From assembly GCA_946699565.1 (NCBI GenBank), contig CAMPDW010000006.1:62001-126000 (forward strand): 64,000 bases of DNA. Direction: 5' to 3'. Positions within the stretch are counted from its first letter, which is position 1. Each line of letters starts with the position of its first letter. This document shows positions 29,201 to 38,721 of the stretch, in pieces. The notes beneath the pieces are model-generated. The model was not told where the DNA came from. It saw only the letters and a program-made list of their open reading frames with translations, and ran no database searches. This DNA is from an uncultured Commensalibacter sp. GTDB lineage: Bacteria; Pseudomonadota; Alphaproteobacteria; Acetobacterales; Acetobacteraceae. Both the position numbers and the translations under genes were made by a program.

Positions 29201-29858
29201 CGGTTGGGCTTATGATATTGGCTATGGTGGTTTAGATCATGTTCTTGCATCAGGTGAAAATATCAATATCCTTGTATTGGATACCGAAATGTATTCCAAT
29301 ACAGGGGGACAGGCATCAAAAGCTACCCCTTTTGGATCTGTAGCTAAGTTTGCATCAAAAGGTAAAGAAACAATTCGTAAAGATTTGGCCATGATGGCAA
29401 TGACCTATGATAATGTTTATGTTGCTCAGGTTGCATTAGGTGCTAATCCACAACATACGTTAAAGGCATTTCGTCAAGCTGAAGCTTATGATGGACCTTC
29501 TTTGATTATCGCTTATAGTCATTGTATTGGTCAGGGAATAGATATGCGTCATGGATTGACGCAGCAGAAATTGGCAACAGCATCGGGTTATTGGCCATTA
29601 TTTCGTTTTGATCCTTTAATGCGAAAAGTTGGAAAAAATCCTTTCCAATTGGATTCAGCAAGACCTCGTATTGCTTTAAAAGATTATATGGGTAATGAAA
29701 TTCGATATCGTAATTTAAAACGTATACGTCCGAATGATGCGGAGGAAATTATGGACAATGCACAAAAAGCGATTAATCGTCGTTATAAACAATATGAAGC
29801 TTTGGCATCCATTGAAACAGATGAGGTTAATCCAGTTGTTTTAGGTCTTAAATCGTAA
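26283..29858 (+). CDS. nifJ: Pyruvate:ferredoxin (flavodoxin) oxidoreductase
   Basis: A 1191-residue single-chain PFOR with all standard domains: N-terminal pyrimidine-binding TPP domain ([20 protein letters not shown]), transketolase C-like and gamma domains, a dicluster ferredoxin near residue 695 ([11 protein letters not shown] and [12 protein letters not shown]), and the C-terminal TPP domain with [13 protein letters not shown] and [20 protein letters not shown]. It converts pyruvate and CoA to acetyl-CoA and CO2 and reduces ferredoxin or flavodoxin, or runs in reverse. The preceding GltD-like gene is likely its NAD(P) connection. No ferredoxin or flavodoxin gene is adjacent. A classical oxygen-sensitive enzyme is notable in an otherwise aerobic acetic acid bacterium. 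Confidence 0.95.
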   Translation: [1191 protein letters not shown]

Positions 29859-30001
29859 AATAAGGGAAAGATTGTTATTTATACTTAGATATATTAAATA
29901 TAGAATTTTATTTAATTAATAAATTGTTAATTGTTTTTTGTATATCTTTGTATTTTTAATACGATAACATTATTTTTCAAAATAAAGAATAAGGTTAAAG
30001 C

Positions 30002-31117
30002 ATGATTATATACCATTTAACTATTGGTACTCCATTTAGTGAAAATTTAAATAATTTAAAACAACAATCAATTGATAATGGTTTTCAGTTTATAAATCTA
30101 TCGGGAAATTATAAGCGTGGAGAGGTTAGTATACCTAGGAAAATTGCTATAATACATAACTTTTTGAAAAGTAATGTTTTACATGATGATGCTATTATAT
30201 TATTTACAGACGGATATGATGTTTGTATAAATGATCATAGTATAAACGTATTGAGAAATTTTTTATTATTACAATGTGATATACTTTTTAATGCTGAAAA
30301 AATTTTTTGGCCATCGTTGAATGGTCTTGGAGAAATAGGTCAAATCAATAGGAAAGAAATTTTTGATTTTTTTGATCAAAAAGTAGGCTTATTAAATAAA
30401 TATCTTAATAGTGGTATTTATATAGGTTATGTTGGTGCTATTCGTCAAATGATAAATTTTTGTATAGATATTTCTCAGAAATATAATGTTTATGATGATC
30501 AGGCACTTATGCAGTATTTTGCATATCAAAATCAAAATTTAAATATTCAATTAGATTATTATGATAAATTACTATCAACATTTGTATTTTCTGAAGAAGA
30601 TTTTTCTTTTGATGGAATGATTTTAAAAAATCATAAATATAATACTATTCCATCAATTTTGCATGCAAATGGTGTTAAATTACCTATAGATGGTTTTAAG
30701 AAGATTCAACGGATAAATAAAGAGGCTAATTTACCTTTTTATTTATATTGTTTAAAAAGTAATGATAAATTTCTAGCGATTGATAGTAAAAAGAAATTTA
30801 TTTTTACTGATTTTGTGCAAGATAAACTGTGTTTTCTTGTACAAAATAGACGAAAGACAAAAACATGTTTATTGTCTTATGATGGGCGATATGCTTCATT
30901 TCATCCTGATAGATTTTATGATTTTATTTATAAGCATGTTATGAGTTGGGAGCTTCTTGAAATAAATAATAATATGATTAAAACAACTCATAATTATTAT
31001 TTATTAGATCTATTAGAAAATAGTGATAAACTTGATTTGGTAGAAGTTCCTTTTAATGTTATGACATTTACACACGATAAATTAATAGACACTCTTGTTA
31101 ATATGAGTTGGAGTTAA
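30002..31117 (+). CDS. PLOD-like glycosyltransferase
   Basis: A 371-residue protein with no signal peptide. The first 230 residues follow the pattern of the glycosyltransferase domain of procollagen lysyl hydroxylases: a DDAIILFTDGYDVCI metal-binding strand (DxxD-type), FNAEKIFWPS, YLNSGIYIGYVGAI, DDQALMQYF, LDYYDKL and PSILHANGVK. Bacterial and giant-virus members transfer glucose or galactose to glycans or proteins. The remaining 140 residues are not recognisable. The gene stands alone in very AT-rich DNA with no operon partner, suggesting late acquisition. The acceptor is unknown; fold-level assignment is by motif order. Confidence 0.7.
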   Translation: MIIYHLTIGTPFSENLNNLKQQSIDNGFQFINLSGNYKRGEVSIPRKIAIIHNFLKSNVLHDDAIILFTDGYDVCINDHSINVLRNFLLLQCDILFNAEKIFWPSLNGLGEIGQINRKEIFDFFDQKVGLLNKYLNSGIYIGYVGAIRQMINFCIDISQKYNVYDDQALMQYFAYQNQNLNIQLDYYDKLLSTFVFSEEDFSFDGMILKNHKYNTIPSILHANGVKLPIDGFKKIQRINKEANLPFYLYCLKSNDKFLAIDSKKKFIFTDFVQDKLCFLVQNRRKTKTCLLSYDGRYASFHPDRFYDFIYKHVMSWELLEINNNMIKTTHNYYLLDLLENSDKLDLVEVPFNVMTFTHDKLIDTLVNMSWS

Positions 31118-31649
31118 ATGTTATATTAATTTTAAGAAAAAAGGCATTAAGCAAATAATGATTATTAATTAAATAATCAAGTAATTTTTTTAATAATTTT
31201 TTCATTTTTTAATAATAAGCGTTATTTATAAAATTTAAATAAATTTATTTTATAAAAAAAATTATAATTGTTTGGCTTGAACTTGATATTATTGAAAAGG
31301 TACCGAGTTACTTAAAAACATTAGAAATATAAATTTAGCTAATCAAATAAATACTAATTATAATAACAATTAGTAAATTTTTCGAAAATTATTTTAAAAG
31401 GGTAGTATTTATTTAATGATATGGATAATATTATTTTAATATTAAATATAATTAATAGGTTAATTAGAATGTAATAATTTAATTAATGCATTAATTATGA
31501 TAATTAAAATAATAGAGAAAAGCATTAACAATATTTTTATTTTATTAAAGTAATATTTATGAATTATAAGATTTCAGTATATTCTGTTAAATAACACTAA
31601 TAATTAAAAAGAAAGTATATTTTTATTAATAATAAAGAATGAGTAAAGT
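31118..31649. other. AT-rich intergenic region
   Basis: About 530 bases of extremely AT-rich DNA with no open frame or recognisable gene remnant. The only structure I see is a small dyad TGATTATT/AATAATCA (31159-31179) followed by a T-rich stretch, a possible weak terminator for the preceding gene. The promoter of pgl presumably lies near its end. Confidence 0.5.
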
Positions 31650-32402
31650 ATGATAGATATTACGGAAAAAGGACATAATGCGAAAACAGGTTATGTGCTT
31701 GTTTTACCCGACGCGAATACCCAAGCAAATTATTTGGCTGATATTATTTTGCGTCAAATGGATGAAAAAAAAGATAAAATTTTTAGAATTGCTTTATCGG
31801 GTGGATCAACACCAAAAAAATTATACGAGTTATTAGGTAGCGACACTTATCGTCATCGTGTGCCTTGGGAACGGTTACATTTGTTTTTTGGTGATGAAAG
31901 GATGGTTCCCTATACAGATGAGGCTAGTAATTTTCGCATGGTTTCAGAGTCTTTGCTAATCCATGTCAATATTCTATTTCGAAATGTTCATCCAATGCCT
32001 GTTTTAGATGATGTTGAAAAAGCCGCTCAATTATATGAGAAGGATCTTCAAAAAGAATATGGGGATTCAATATTAAAAAAAGGGGAACCTTTATTTGATA
32101 TTGTTTTATTGGGGCTTGGGACGGATGGTCATACAGCCTCACTTTTCCCTAATACACCTGTTTTAAAAGAAAAAAAAAAATGGGTTTCTTGGTGTCAACC
32201 AACCGATGCACCATATAAAAGGATGACATTGACCTATCCAACAATTGCTTCTAGTCGTCTGGTAATCTTTGTAGTTAGTGGTGAAAGCAAGGTCGAAATT
32301 TTTAGTAAGGTCAGGAAAAAAGATGCTACTTATCCTTCTTCAAATGTTGAAACAGAAGGTGAAGTGCATTGGATTTTGGATAAAGCTGCTGGTGGTGAAT
32401 AA
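31650..32402 (+). CDS. pgl: 6-Phosphogluconolactonase
   Basis: A 250-residue DevB-type lactonase with LSGGSTPKKLYELL, the FFGDERMVP motif and GLGTDGHTASLFP (catalytic His). It hydrolyses 6-phosphoglucono-1,5-lactone to 6-phosphogluconate in the oxidative pentose phosphate pathway. It heads a tight run with rpiA (41-base gap) and gntK (13-base gap). A run of eleven A residues occurs within the gene near 32169; it is in frame here but is a potential slippage site. No zwf is in the window. Confidence 0.92.
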   Translation: MIDITEKGHNAKTGYVLVLPDANTQANYLADIILRQMDEKKDKIFRIALSGGSTPKKLYELLGSDTYRHRVPWERLHLFFGDERMVPYTDEASNFRMVSESLLIHVNILFRNVHPMPVLDDVEKAAQLYEKDLQKEYGDSILKKGEPLFDIVLLGLGTDGHTASLFPNTPVLKEKKKWVSWCQPTDAPYKRMTLTYPTIASSRLVIFVVSGESKVEIFSKVRKKDATYPSSNVETEGEVHWILDKAAGGE

Positions 32403-32443
32403 AAGTAGTGATTATCGGATAAAGAAAGATTTTTAAATAAAAA

Positions 32444-33142
32444 ATGGATGCACAACAGATTGTTAAATATAAAGAGCAGCTAGGAAAAATAGGTGCTTCA
32501 TTAGTGACACAAGGAATGAAAGTTGGTTTGGGAAGTGGAAGTACTGCTGCATGTGTCATCCAATCTTTAGGTAAACGTTGGCAGGAAGAAGGATTACGTT
32601 TTGTCGGGGTTCCTTCTTCTATTGCTTCGGCCAAGCTTGCTGAATCCTATGGGATTGAATTAACGACGTTAGGAGCATGTTCAGAGCTTGATATAGCGAT
32701 TGATGGTGCTGATGAGGTTACTCGAAAGGGATTGCAGTTAATCAAGGGATTAGGCGGGGCTTTATTACGGGAAAAAATCGTTCGCTATGCAGCCAGAAAA
32801 TTTATTATAGTTGTAGATGAGCGTAAATTAGTCGATAAGCTTGGTGAGCATACACCTGTTCCGGTTGAGGTTACTTTTTTCGGCTGGGAAGCCACAATGA
32901 AACATTTAGAAAAAATTGGAGCGTCAATAAAGGTTCGAGTTAAAATAGATCATCCTGACTTTTTTTTGACGGATGGTGGAAATATGATTTTGGATTGTGA
33001 TTTTGGAATTATTGATGATCCTGTTCAGTTAGAGAAAGAGATTATTTCAATTGCTGGTGTCATTGAAAGTGGTTTATTCATTAATTGTACTGATGAGGCT
33101 TTAGTCGTAGGACATAGCGGGATTCAACGTTTGTATAAATAA
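32444..33142 (+). CDS. rpiA: Ribose-5-phosphate isomerase A
   Basis: A 232-residue RpiA with the phosphate loop VGLGSGSTAACVI, DIAIDGADEVT (catalytic Asp) and KGLGGALLREKIV (Lys). It interconverts ribulose 5-phosphate and ribose 5-phosphate. Its presence frees the RpiB-family protein at 9086 for another substrate. It sits between pgl and gntK in a presumed operon. Confidence 0.94.
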   Translation: MDAQQIVKYKEQLGKIGASLVTQGMKVGLGSGSTAACVIQSLGKRWQEEGLRFVGVPSSIASAKLAESYGIELTTLGACSELDIAIDGADEVTRKGLQLIKGLGGALLREKIVRYAARKFIIVVDERKLVDKLGEHTPVPVEVTFFGWEATMKHLEKIGASIKVRVKIDHPDFFLTDGGNMILDCDFGIIDDPVQLEKEIISIAGVIESGLFINCTDEALVVGHSGIQRLYK

Positions 33143-33155
33143 AGGGAGAAAATCA

Positions 33156-33683
33156 GTGTCTTTTTCTATGAAGGTACAGATAAAGCCTTGTTTATTGGTA
33201 ATAATGGGTGTTTCGGGGTGTGGAAAAACGACATTGGCAAAAGGACTGGATCAATATCTGGATTGGCCTTTTCAAGAAGGAGATTCTTTACATCCCCAAC
33301 ATAATATTCAGAAAATGTCAGAGGGTAAGTCTTTAACAGATAATGATCGCTGGCCCTGGTTAAAGAAATGTCATGCATGGTTGGAATCATGTGATGATGG
33401 TAAAGGGGTGTTAACCTGTTCTGCTTTGAAAAGATCTTATCGTGATTTTTTACGTAAAGACATTGATAAGCTTTTTTATTTTGTAAGTTTAAAAGTTCCA
33501 TATGATGTTCTTCTTCATCGTATAGAAAAACGTGAAGGGCATTTTATGCCAGTAAGTTTACTAGATACACAATTAAAAAGTTTTGAACCCCTTCAAGCGG
33601 ATGAACCTTATATCGAAATTGATATGTCTCATCCGTTGGAAACGGTGATTAAAGAAACACTTAAGAAATTACAAAAACTTTAA
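33156..33683 (+). CDS. gntK: Gluconokinase
   Basis: A 175-residue GntK/GntV-type kinase with P-loop MGVSGCGKTTLAKGL, EGDSLHPQHNIQKMSEG (substrate binding) and LTDNDRWPWL. It phosphorylates gluconate to 6-phosphogluconate, so gluconate made by periplasmic glucose oxidation can enter the pentose phosphate pathway. The start is GTG 33156, supported by GGGAG eight bases upstream; ATG 33168 is a weaker alternative. Its stop codon directly abuts the stop of the convergent TonB receptor gene, leaving no spacer for a terminator. Confidence 0.92.
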   Translation: MSFSMKVQIKPCLLVIMGVSGCGKTTLAKGLDQYLDWPFQEGDSLHPQHNIQKMSEGKSLTDNDRWPWLKKCHAWLESCDDGKGVLTCSALKRSYRDFLRKDIDKLFYFVSLKVPYDVLLHRIEKREGHFMPVSLLDTQLKSFEPLQADEPYIEIDMSHPLETVIKETLKKLQKL

Positions 33684-35891
33684 TTAAAAGCTGGTGGTCA
33701 GAGCAATATTAAATGAACGACCTAGACCAGGCAAGGCATGGAATTCATTAGTCGTGATTAAATCCCCTAGATATATTCCTCCTAAAGGAAGATAGTATTT
33801 TTTGTTGGCAAGATTTTCAATACTTGCGTCAAGACGAAACATACGCCACGTATAACTACCTCCGATATTGAATAAAATATAACCTGGGGTTCTTGGTTCA
33901 CGACGTATGGGATCGATTTGGCTTTTTGTATTGACAAAATTTGCCTCGATTTTACCAGTCCAATGACCAACATATTCATTCAGACTTAAGGTGCCATTTA
34001 AGGGCATCATATGATAAAGGCTGTTATGATTGGTTTTGTCCTGACCCATAACCCAATTAATATTTCCTTCGAGTATTCCTTTACCATATTTCTTACTGTT
34101 CCATAATTTATAGGATTCAGCAGTATTAATGCCATAAGTTTGAGCATTATGATTATCAAATTGTAATTTTGATACTGTTGTATTTTGGCGTGTTTTTATA
34201 CTGCCGAGGTAATTAACGTTAATATAATGGTGAATATAAGTATAAAAAGGTTGAATCTTAATTTCCCATTTATCTTGTTGTGAATCATGAAAGCTGAAAG
34301 TTGTACTAACGGTGTTACCAACTTCTGGTTTAAGGTTAAGATTACCAACATATCCATTTCCATCACCAAACCAACCAATCATACGCATAGCCATTGGAGA
34401 AGTTCCCCATGTATAGCGTTCATACAAATTGGGAGAGCGACTTTTTCGAGCATATCCGCCTTCCCATGTAAAAGATTTATTAACCGTCCATCGTGTCATA
34501 GCCGTAACGTCAAAATTAGTATCTGTACGACCACGATTTGCATTATTGAAATTATAGATGGCTTTACGTTCCTCGGCATTCATGCCATTGACCCCTTGAT
34601 AACTTGATATTCTGCCGGTATTCATCATGATTAGATCATTTCGTAAACCGAGAAGAGTTGTGACTTTGGGCGTCCATTGGGTCTCCCATTCAGCAAAACT
34701 TCCTAATCGGTCCCGATGACCATTATTAATATTATGATAGGTATGGGGTCCCATCATTATGCTTTTTTGTAGAGGAGGCCACCAGTCATTTAAGCCTGAA
34801 TGATCAAAAGAGCTTCCAATTCTTAATGTGTTTCGGTTATCAATAAATAGAGTTGTTTTGACATTATAACCAACGGTACGCCCATCAAGTTTCATGGGCA
34901 TTCCTTTTGTCGTTGAATGTCCTCCTTTGTTACTAAGCATATTCATGGCGTGATTGACACGCTGCCAATACCCCCTTGCTTCGATTGTTCCCCAATCAAA
35001 GTCACCCTTATATTTTCCATTAACGAAAATAGAACGGTTATTCGTCATATCCATATATTGATTAGGGAAACCTTCATAAGGTGTATCAGATTGGCCATAA
35101 GTTAAAGAAATTAGATGATTATTTTTTTTATAGCCAAGGGTTACATCATGATTAAATATCTTATAGGCGGAAGAATACACTTTTCCACCTCCGCTTCCTG
35201 TATAATAATTACGGGATTGAGACCATGAACCATTATAGCGTAAACTTAGATGTTTGTTTGCGACTGTAATGTTTCCAGAAGTCCCTACACCTGAACCATT
35301 ACTGTGATAAAAACTTGAAATATCACCCTTGACAAGAAGCTTTTTGTCTTTTGATGCAAAAAGAGGGTTTTTTCGTTGGATATCAATGGTTCCAGCTAAA
35401 TTATCCCCTCCCATACTTACGGGTGTGATACCAGCTATAATATTAACTGTTGCGACATCGTGAGGATTTAGATAGGAAAGGGCGGGATTCATATGGTTTG
35501 GACAATCCCCATTAATATGCATACCATCAATAATTGTAGCTACTCGATCATCTGCCATGCCATTAATGACGGGTAAAGAAGCAATACGACCTGCACCATA
35601 TTGGCTGATTCCCATTTGATTTTTAAAAAGATCCATAGTGTTGGGACTGTTATTAACAATATCTTTTAATTTGTCCGCTTTTAAGAACGTACTGTTGGGT
35701 GGGTTGCTAGAAAAATCCGGAATGTCTTCTGATTCAATATGAATATCAGATATAGGTGCAGCTATATTGGTTTTAGAAGATAGATGCTTTTTTTGTGCAA
35801 TATTTTCTTGTGCTTTTCCATTGAAGGGTTGAAGAAAAAAAATGCTTAAAAAAAGGTAAAATTTATAAGAACAATGTCGTCGATAGGACAT
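33684..35891 (-). CDS. TonB-dependent outer-membrane copper receptor (OprC-like)
   Basis: A 735-residue receptor: signal peptide to about residue 28, a plug domain (SQYGAGRIASLPVINGM, TIIDGMHINGDC) and a 22-strand-type barrel ending in Phe (NIALTTSF). Two elements match the copper site known from Pseudomonas OprC: a CxxxM motif at Cys130/Met134 (CPNHM) and an HxM motif at His314/Met316 (HAM). Their spacing is close to that of OprC as I recall it. ITPVSMGGDNLAGTI is also typical of the OprC/NosA branch. It should import copper with energy from TonB; tonB (36576) and a DUF2946-like gene lie just upstream. An authentic Cu ligand role needs biochemical support. Confidence 0.82.
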   Translation of the reverse strand: MSYRRHCSYKFYLFLSIFFLQPFNGKAQENIAQKKHLSSKTNIAAPISDIHIESEDIPDFSSNPPNSTFLKADKLKDIVNNSPNTMDLFKNQMGISQYGAGRIASLPVINGMADDRVATIIDGMHINGDCPNHMNPALSYLNPHDVATVNIIAGITPVSMGGDNLAGTIDIQRKNPLFASKDKKLLVKGDISSFYHSNGSGVGTSGNITVANKHLSLRYNGSWSQSRNYYTGSGGGKVYSSAYKIFNHDVTLGYKKNNHLISLTYGQSDTPYEGFPNQYMDMTNNRSIFVNGKYKGDFDWGTIEARGYWQRVNHAMNMLSNKGGHSTTKGMPMKLDGRTVGYNVKTTLFIDNRNTLRIGSSFDHSGLNDWWPPLQKSIMMGPHTYHNINNGHRDRLGSFAEWETQWTPKVTTLLGLRNDLIMMNTGRISSYQGVNGMNAEERKAIYNFNNANRGRTDTNFDVTAMTRWTVNKSFTWEGGYARKSRSPNLYERYTWGTSPMAMRMIGWFGDGNGYVGNLNLKPEVGNTVSTTFSFHDSQQDKWEIKIQPFYTYIHHYINVNYLGSIKTRQNTTVSKLQFDNHNAQTYGINTAESYKLWNSKKYGKGILEGNINWVMGQDKTNHNSLYHMMPLNGTLSLNEYVGHWTGKIEANFVNTKSQIDPIRREPRTPGYILFNIGGSYTWRMFRLDASIENLANKKYYLPLGGIYLGDLITTNEFHALPGLGRSFNIALTTSF

Positions 35892-35965
35892 AGTTTAACC
35901 TGATATAAAAATAATAAGGAAATGGTGGTCATATATGTTTTATCTGACCTTTGAAAATATCAGTG

Positions 35966-36424
35966 TTAAAAAAAGTGGGGGGGAGCACGTGGTAATTGTA
36001 TTTCTACAGGTAAAATAGGTGGTGGTTGGGCCTGATAAACTTTATGTTTTAAAAAAAAGTGATTAATTGTTAATTCAGGAAAAACAAAAATAGAATTTAA
36101 TAGTGGATTAAAAATGGCTAGTCCGTTACAGAATGGACAGATAAAGATTCTATGATGTTTTTGATTATTCTGTGAAGTATAATTTAATTTTTGATTTGTT
36201 TGAATAAGGGTGGAAGCTGTTTCATCGCACATCGACATAGGTATAGAATTTGATGCAGAATGTATTTGCATCATCGGACAATGCCATAATGAAGTAAAGG
36301 TAAATGGAATAAGGATTAAATGATTTATAAAAAGAAATAAGACAATAAAAATAGAGTATAAAGATAAAGTGTAAGAATCTTTATTCTTTTTTATCCGTAA
36401 ATTTTTTGTAAAGGATAAAAACAT
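35966..36424 (-). CDS. DUF2946-like membrane protein, copper-locus associated
   Basis: A 152-residue protein with one hydrophobic N-terminal helix (about 22-45), HCPM at 48-51, a polar middle, CPFC at 96-99, a second weak helix and a C-terminal RAPP motif. HCP, CPFC and terminal RAPP are features of DUF2946 proteins, which are often encoded beside copper or TonB receptor genes. The Cys/His/Met pairs suggest periplasmic copper binding. It precedes the OprC-like receptor on the same strand (74-base gap) and is divergent from tonB. A Met-rich relative with the same motif positions is at 55322-55789. Confidence 0.65.
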   Translation of the reverse strand: MFLSFTKNLRIKKNKDSYTLSLYSIFIVLFLFINHLILIPFTFTSLWHCPMMQIHSASNSIPMSMCDETASTLIQTNQKLNYTSQNNQKHHRIFICPFCNGLAIFNPLLNSIFVFPELTINHFFLKHKVYQAQPPPILPVEIQLPRAPPHFF

Positions 36425-36575
36425 TCATGCCTTAATTTTTAAGTTTTATAGTTATTTTCTATTTATTTGATTAAAAAAATGATAAAGTCAAATTTCTTTT
36501 TGGGATTTAAGTAATAAATTTTTAAGGCATAATAAAAACTGCTTTTTATTATACTTTGTTAATGATAGCATATTA

Positions 36576-37340
36576 ATGATTATGAAACAGGAACCACTTT
36601 GCCCCTCCAGAAATGTTTTAGATTTTTCATTATTATGTTCAAAAAAAATTTTGGTTTCTTCAGAGTATTCAAGGTCTATTAAAATCAAAATTATTTGTTC
36701 TGTAGCTGTTATTACCAATATTACTGTTTTTATATTAATGTTTCTTTGTCTACATGTTAAAAAAGAGATTATTCCGTTTTCATCTAATGTTGAGGTTCAA
36801 TTTCAAGAGGAAATAAAACCCGTTTCAGCTTTGGATCCTATTCGTGCTAATAATGATCAAGCAAATGTTCCTAATCCAATAGCTGAACCTTTGATCAATT
36901 CTTTGCCAGATATTCAATCTTTACCAAAAATTACTTCAGAAGATCAGAAAATATTGAATAATACTTTAATTCAACAAAAGAAAATAAATTCATTGTCTAA
37001 AACAATCCAATCTTCAAAACAAACAGGGATAACTAGGCCAAATCAGCTATTGTTAAAACCTTCGATTAGCCATAATTTTCCAATGCAGCGTTGTTCTTTG
37101 CCACAAGGAAGTTATCCTTTTGCCGCACGTAAAAGGCATGAACAAGGTATAGCAAAAATTGCTTTGCAAATTTTGTCTAATGGTCAGATTAAACAGGTTA
37201 AAGTTGTTGAAACAAGTGGGTTTGATGATTTAGATCAGGCTGCTGTTGAAGCGGTACAGCAAATTAAATGTAAAGTGGTTGATAACATCCCGTTGCTTCA
37301 AACAACAACGTCTGTTCATTTTCAATTAAAACATCATTAA
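36576..37340 (+). CDS. tonB: TonB energy-transducing protein
   Basis: A 254-residue TonB family protein: about 45 cytoplasmic residues, one membrane helix (about 47-65), a Pro/Gln/Ser-rich periplasmic linker, and a C-terminal TonB domain (about 165-254) with YPFAARKRHEQGIAKIAL and SGFDDLDQAAVEAVQQIKC. It couples inner-membrane proton-motive force to the outer-membrane receptor. The long N-terminal cytoplasmic region is unusual for TonB. ExbB/ExbD are not adjacent. It is divergent from the DUF2946-like and OprC-like genes, implying a dedicated TonB for copper uptake. Confidence 0.85.
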   Translation: MIMKQEPLCPSRNVLDFSLLCSKKILVSSEYSRSIKIKIICSVAVITNITVFILMFLCLHVKKEIIPFSSNVEVQFQEEIKPVSALDPIRANNDQANVPNPIAEPLINSLPDIQSLPKITSEDQKILNNTLIQQKKINSLSKTIQSSKQTGITRPNQLLLKPSISHNFPMQRCSLPQGSYPFAARKRHEQGIAKIALQILSNGQIKQVKVVETSGFDDLDQAAVEAVQQIKCKVVDNIPLLQTTTSVHFQLKHH

Positions 37341-37578
37341 CAATATATGATTTTAATTCATATGTATAACATTCATGATATGTTTGATTAATATTATTAT
37401 TTTAAAAATATGATTATGAAATAATTATTTATTGATTATTATTTATAATTGTTATTTTTTTAAATTTAATTGTTTTGAATTAAAAACGCACTTTATTTTG
37501 AATTGATCCGTTGAATTTGTAAGATCTTATTTAAGAAAATAACAAATATATTTATTTTAATATCAAGGGTGATTATAA

Positions 37579-38697
<1,119 letters not shown>

Positions 38698-38721
38698 TTG
38701 AAGGTAATTTTGATAGGAAAT

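Noticed and set aside
31118..31649. Hidden gene or remnant in the long AT-rich spacer
   Set aside because: All frames are densely stopped and no fragment resembles a protein family.
32161..32185. Poly-A run in pgl as a phase-variation switch
   Set aside because: Runs of A are common in this composition and a central metabolic gene is an unlikely phase-variable target; the frame is intact.
36488..36718. Small minus-strand gene overlapping tonB
   Set aside because: It lies across the tonB start and N-terminal coding region, has no recognisable family and no ribosome site.
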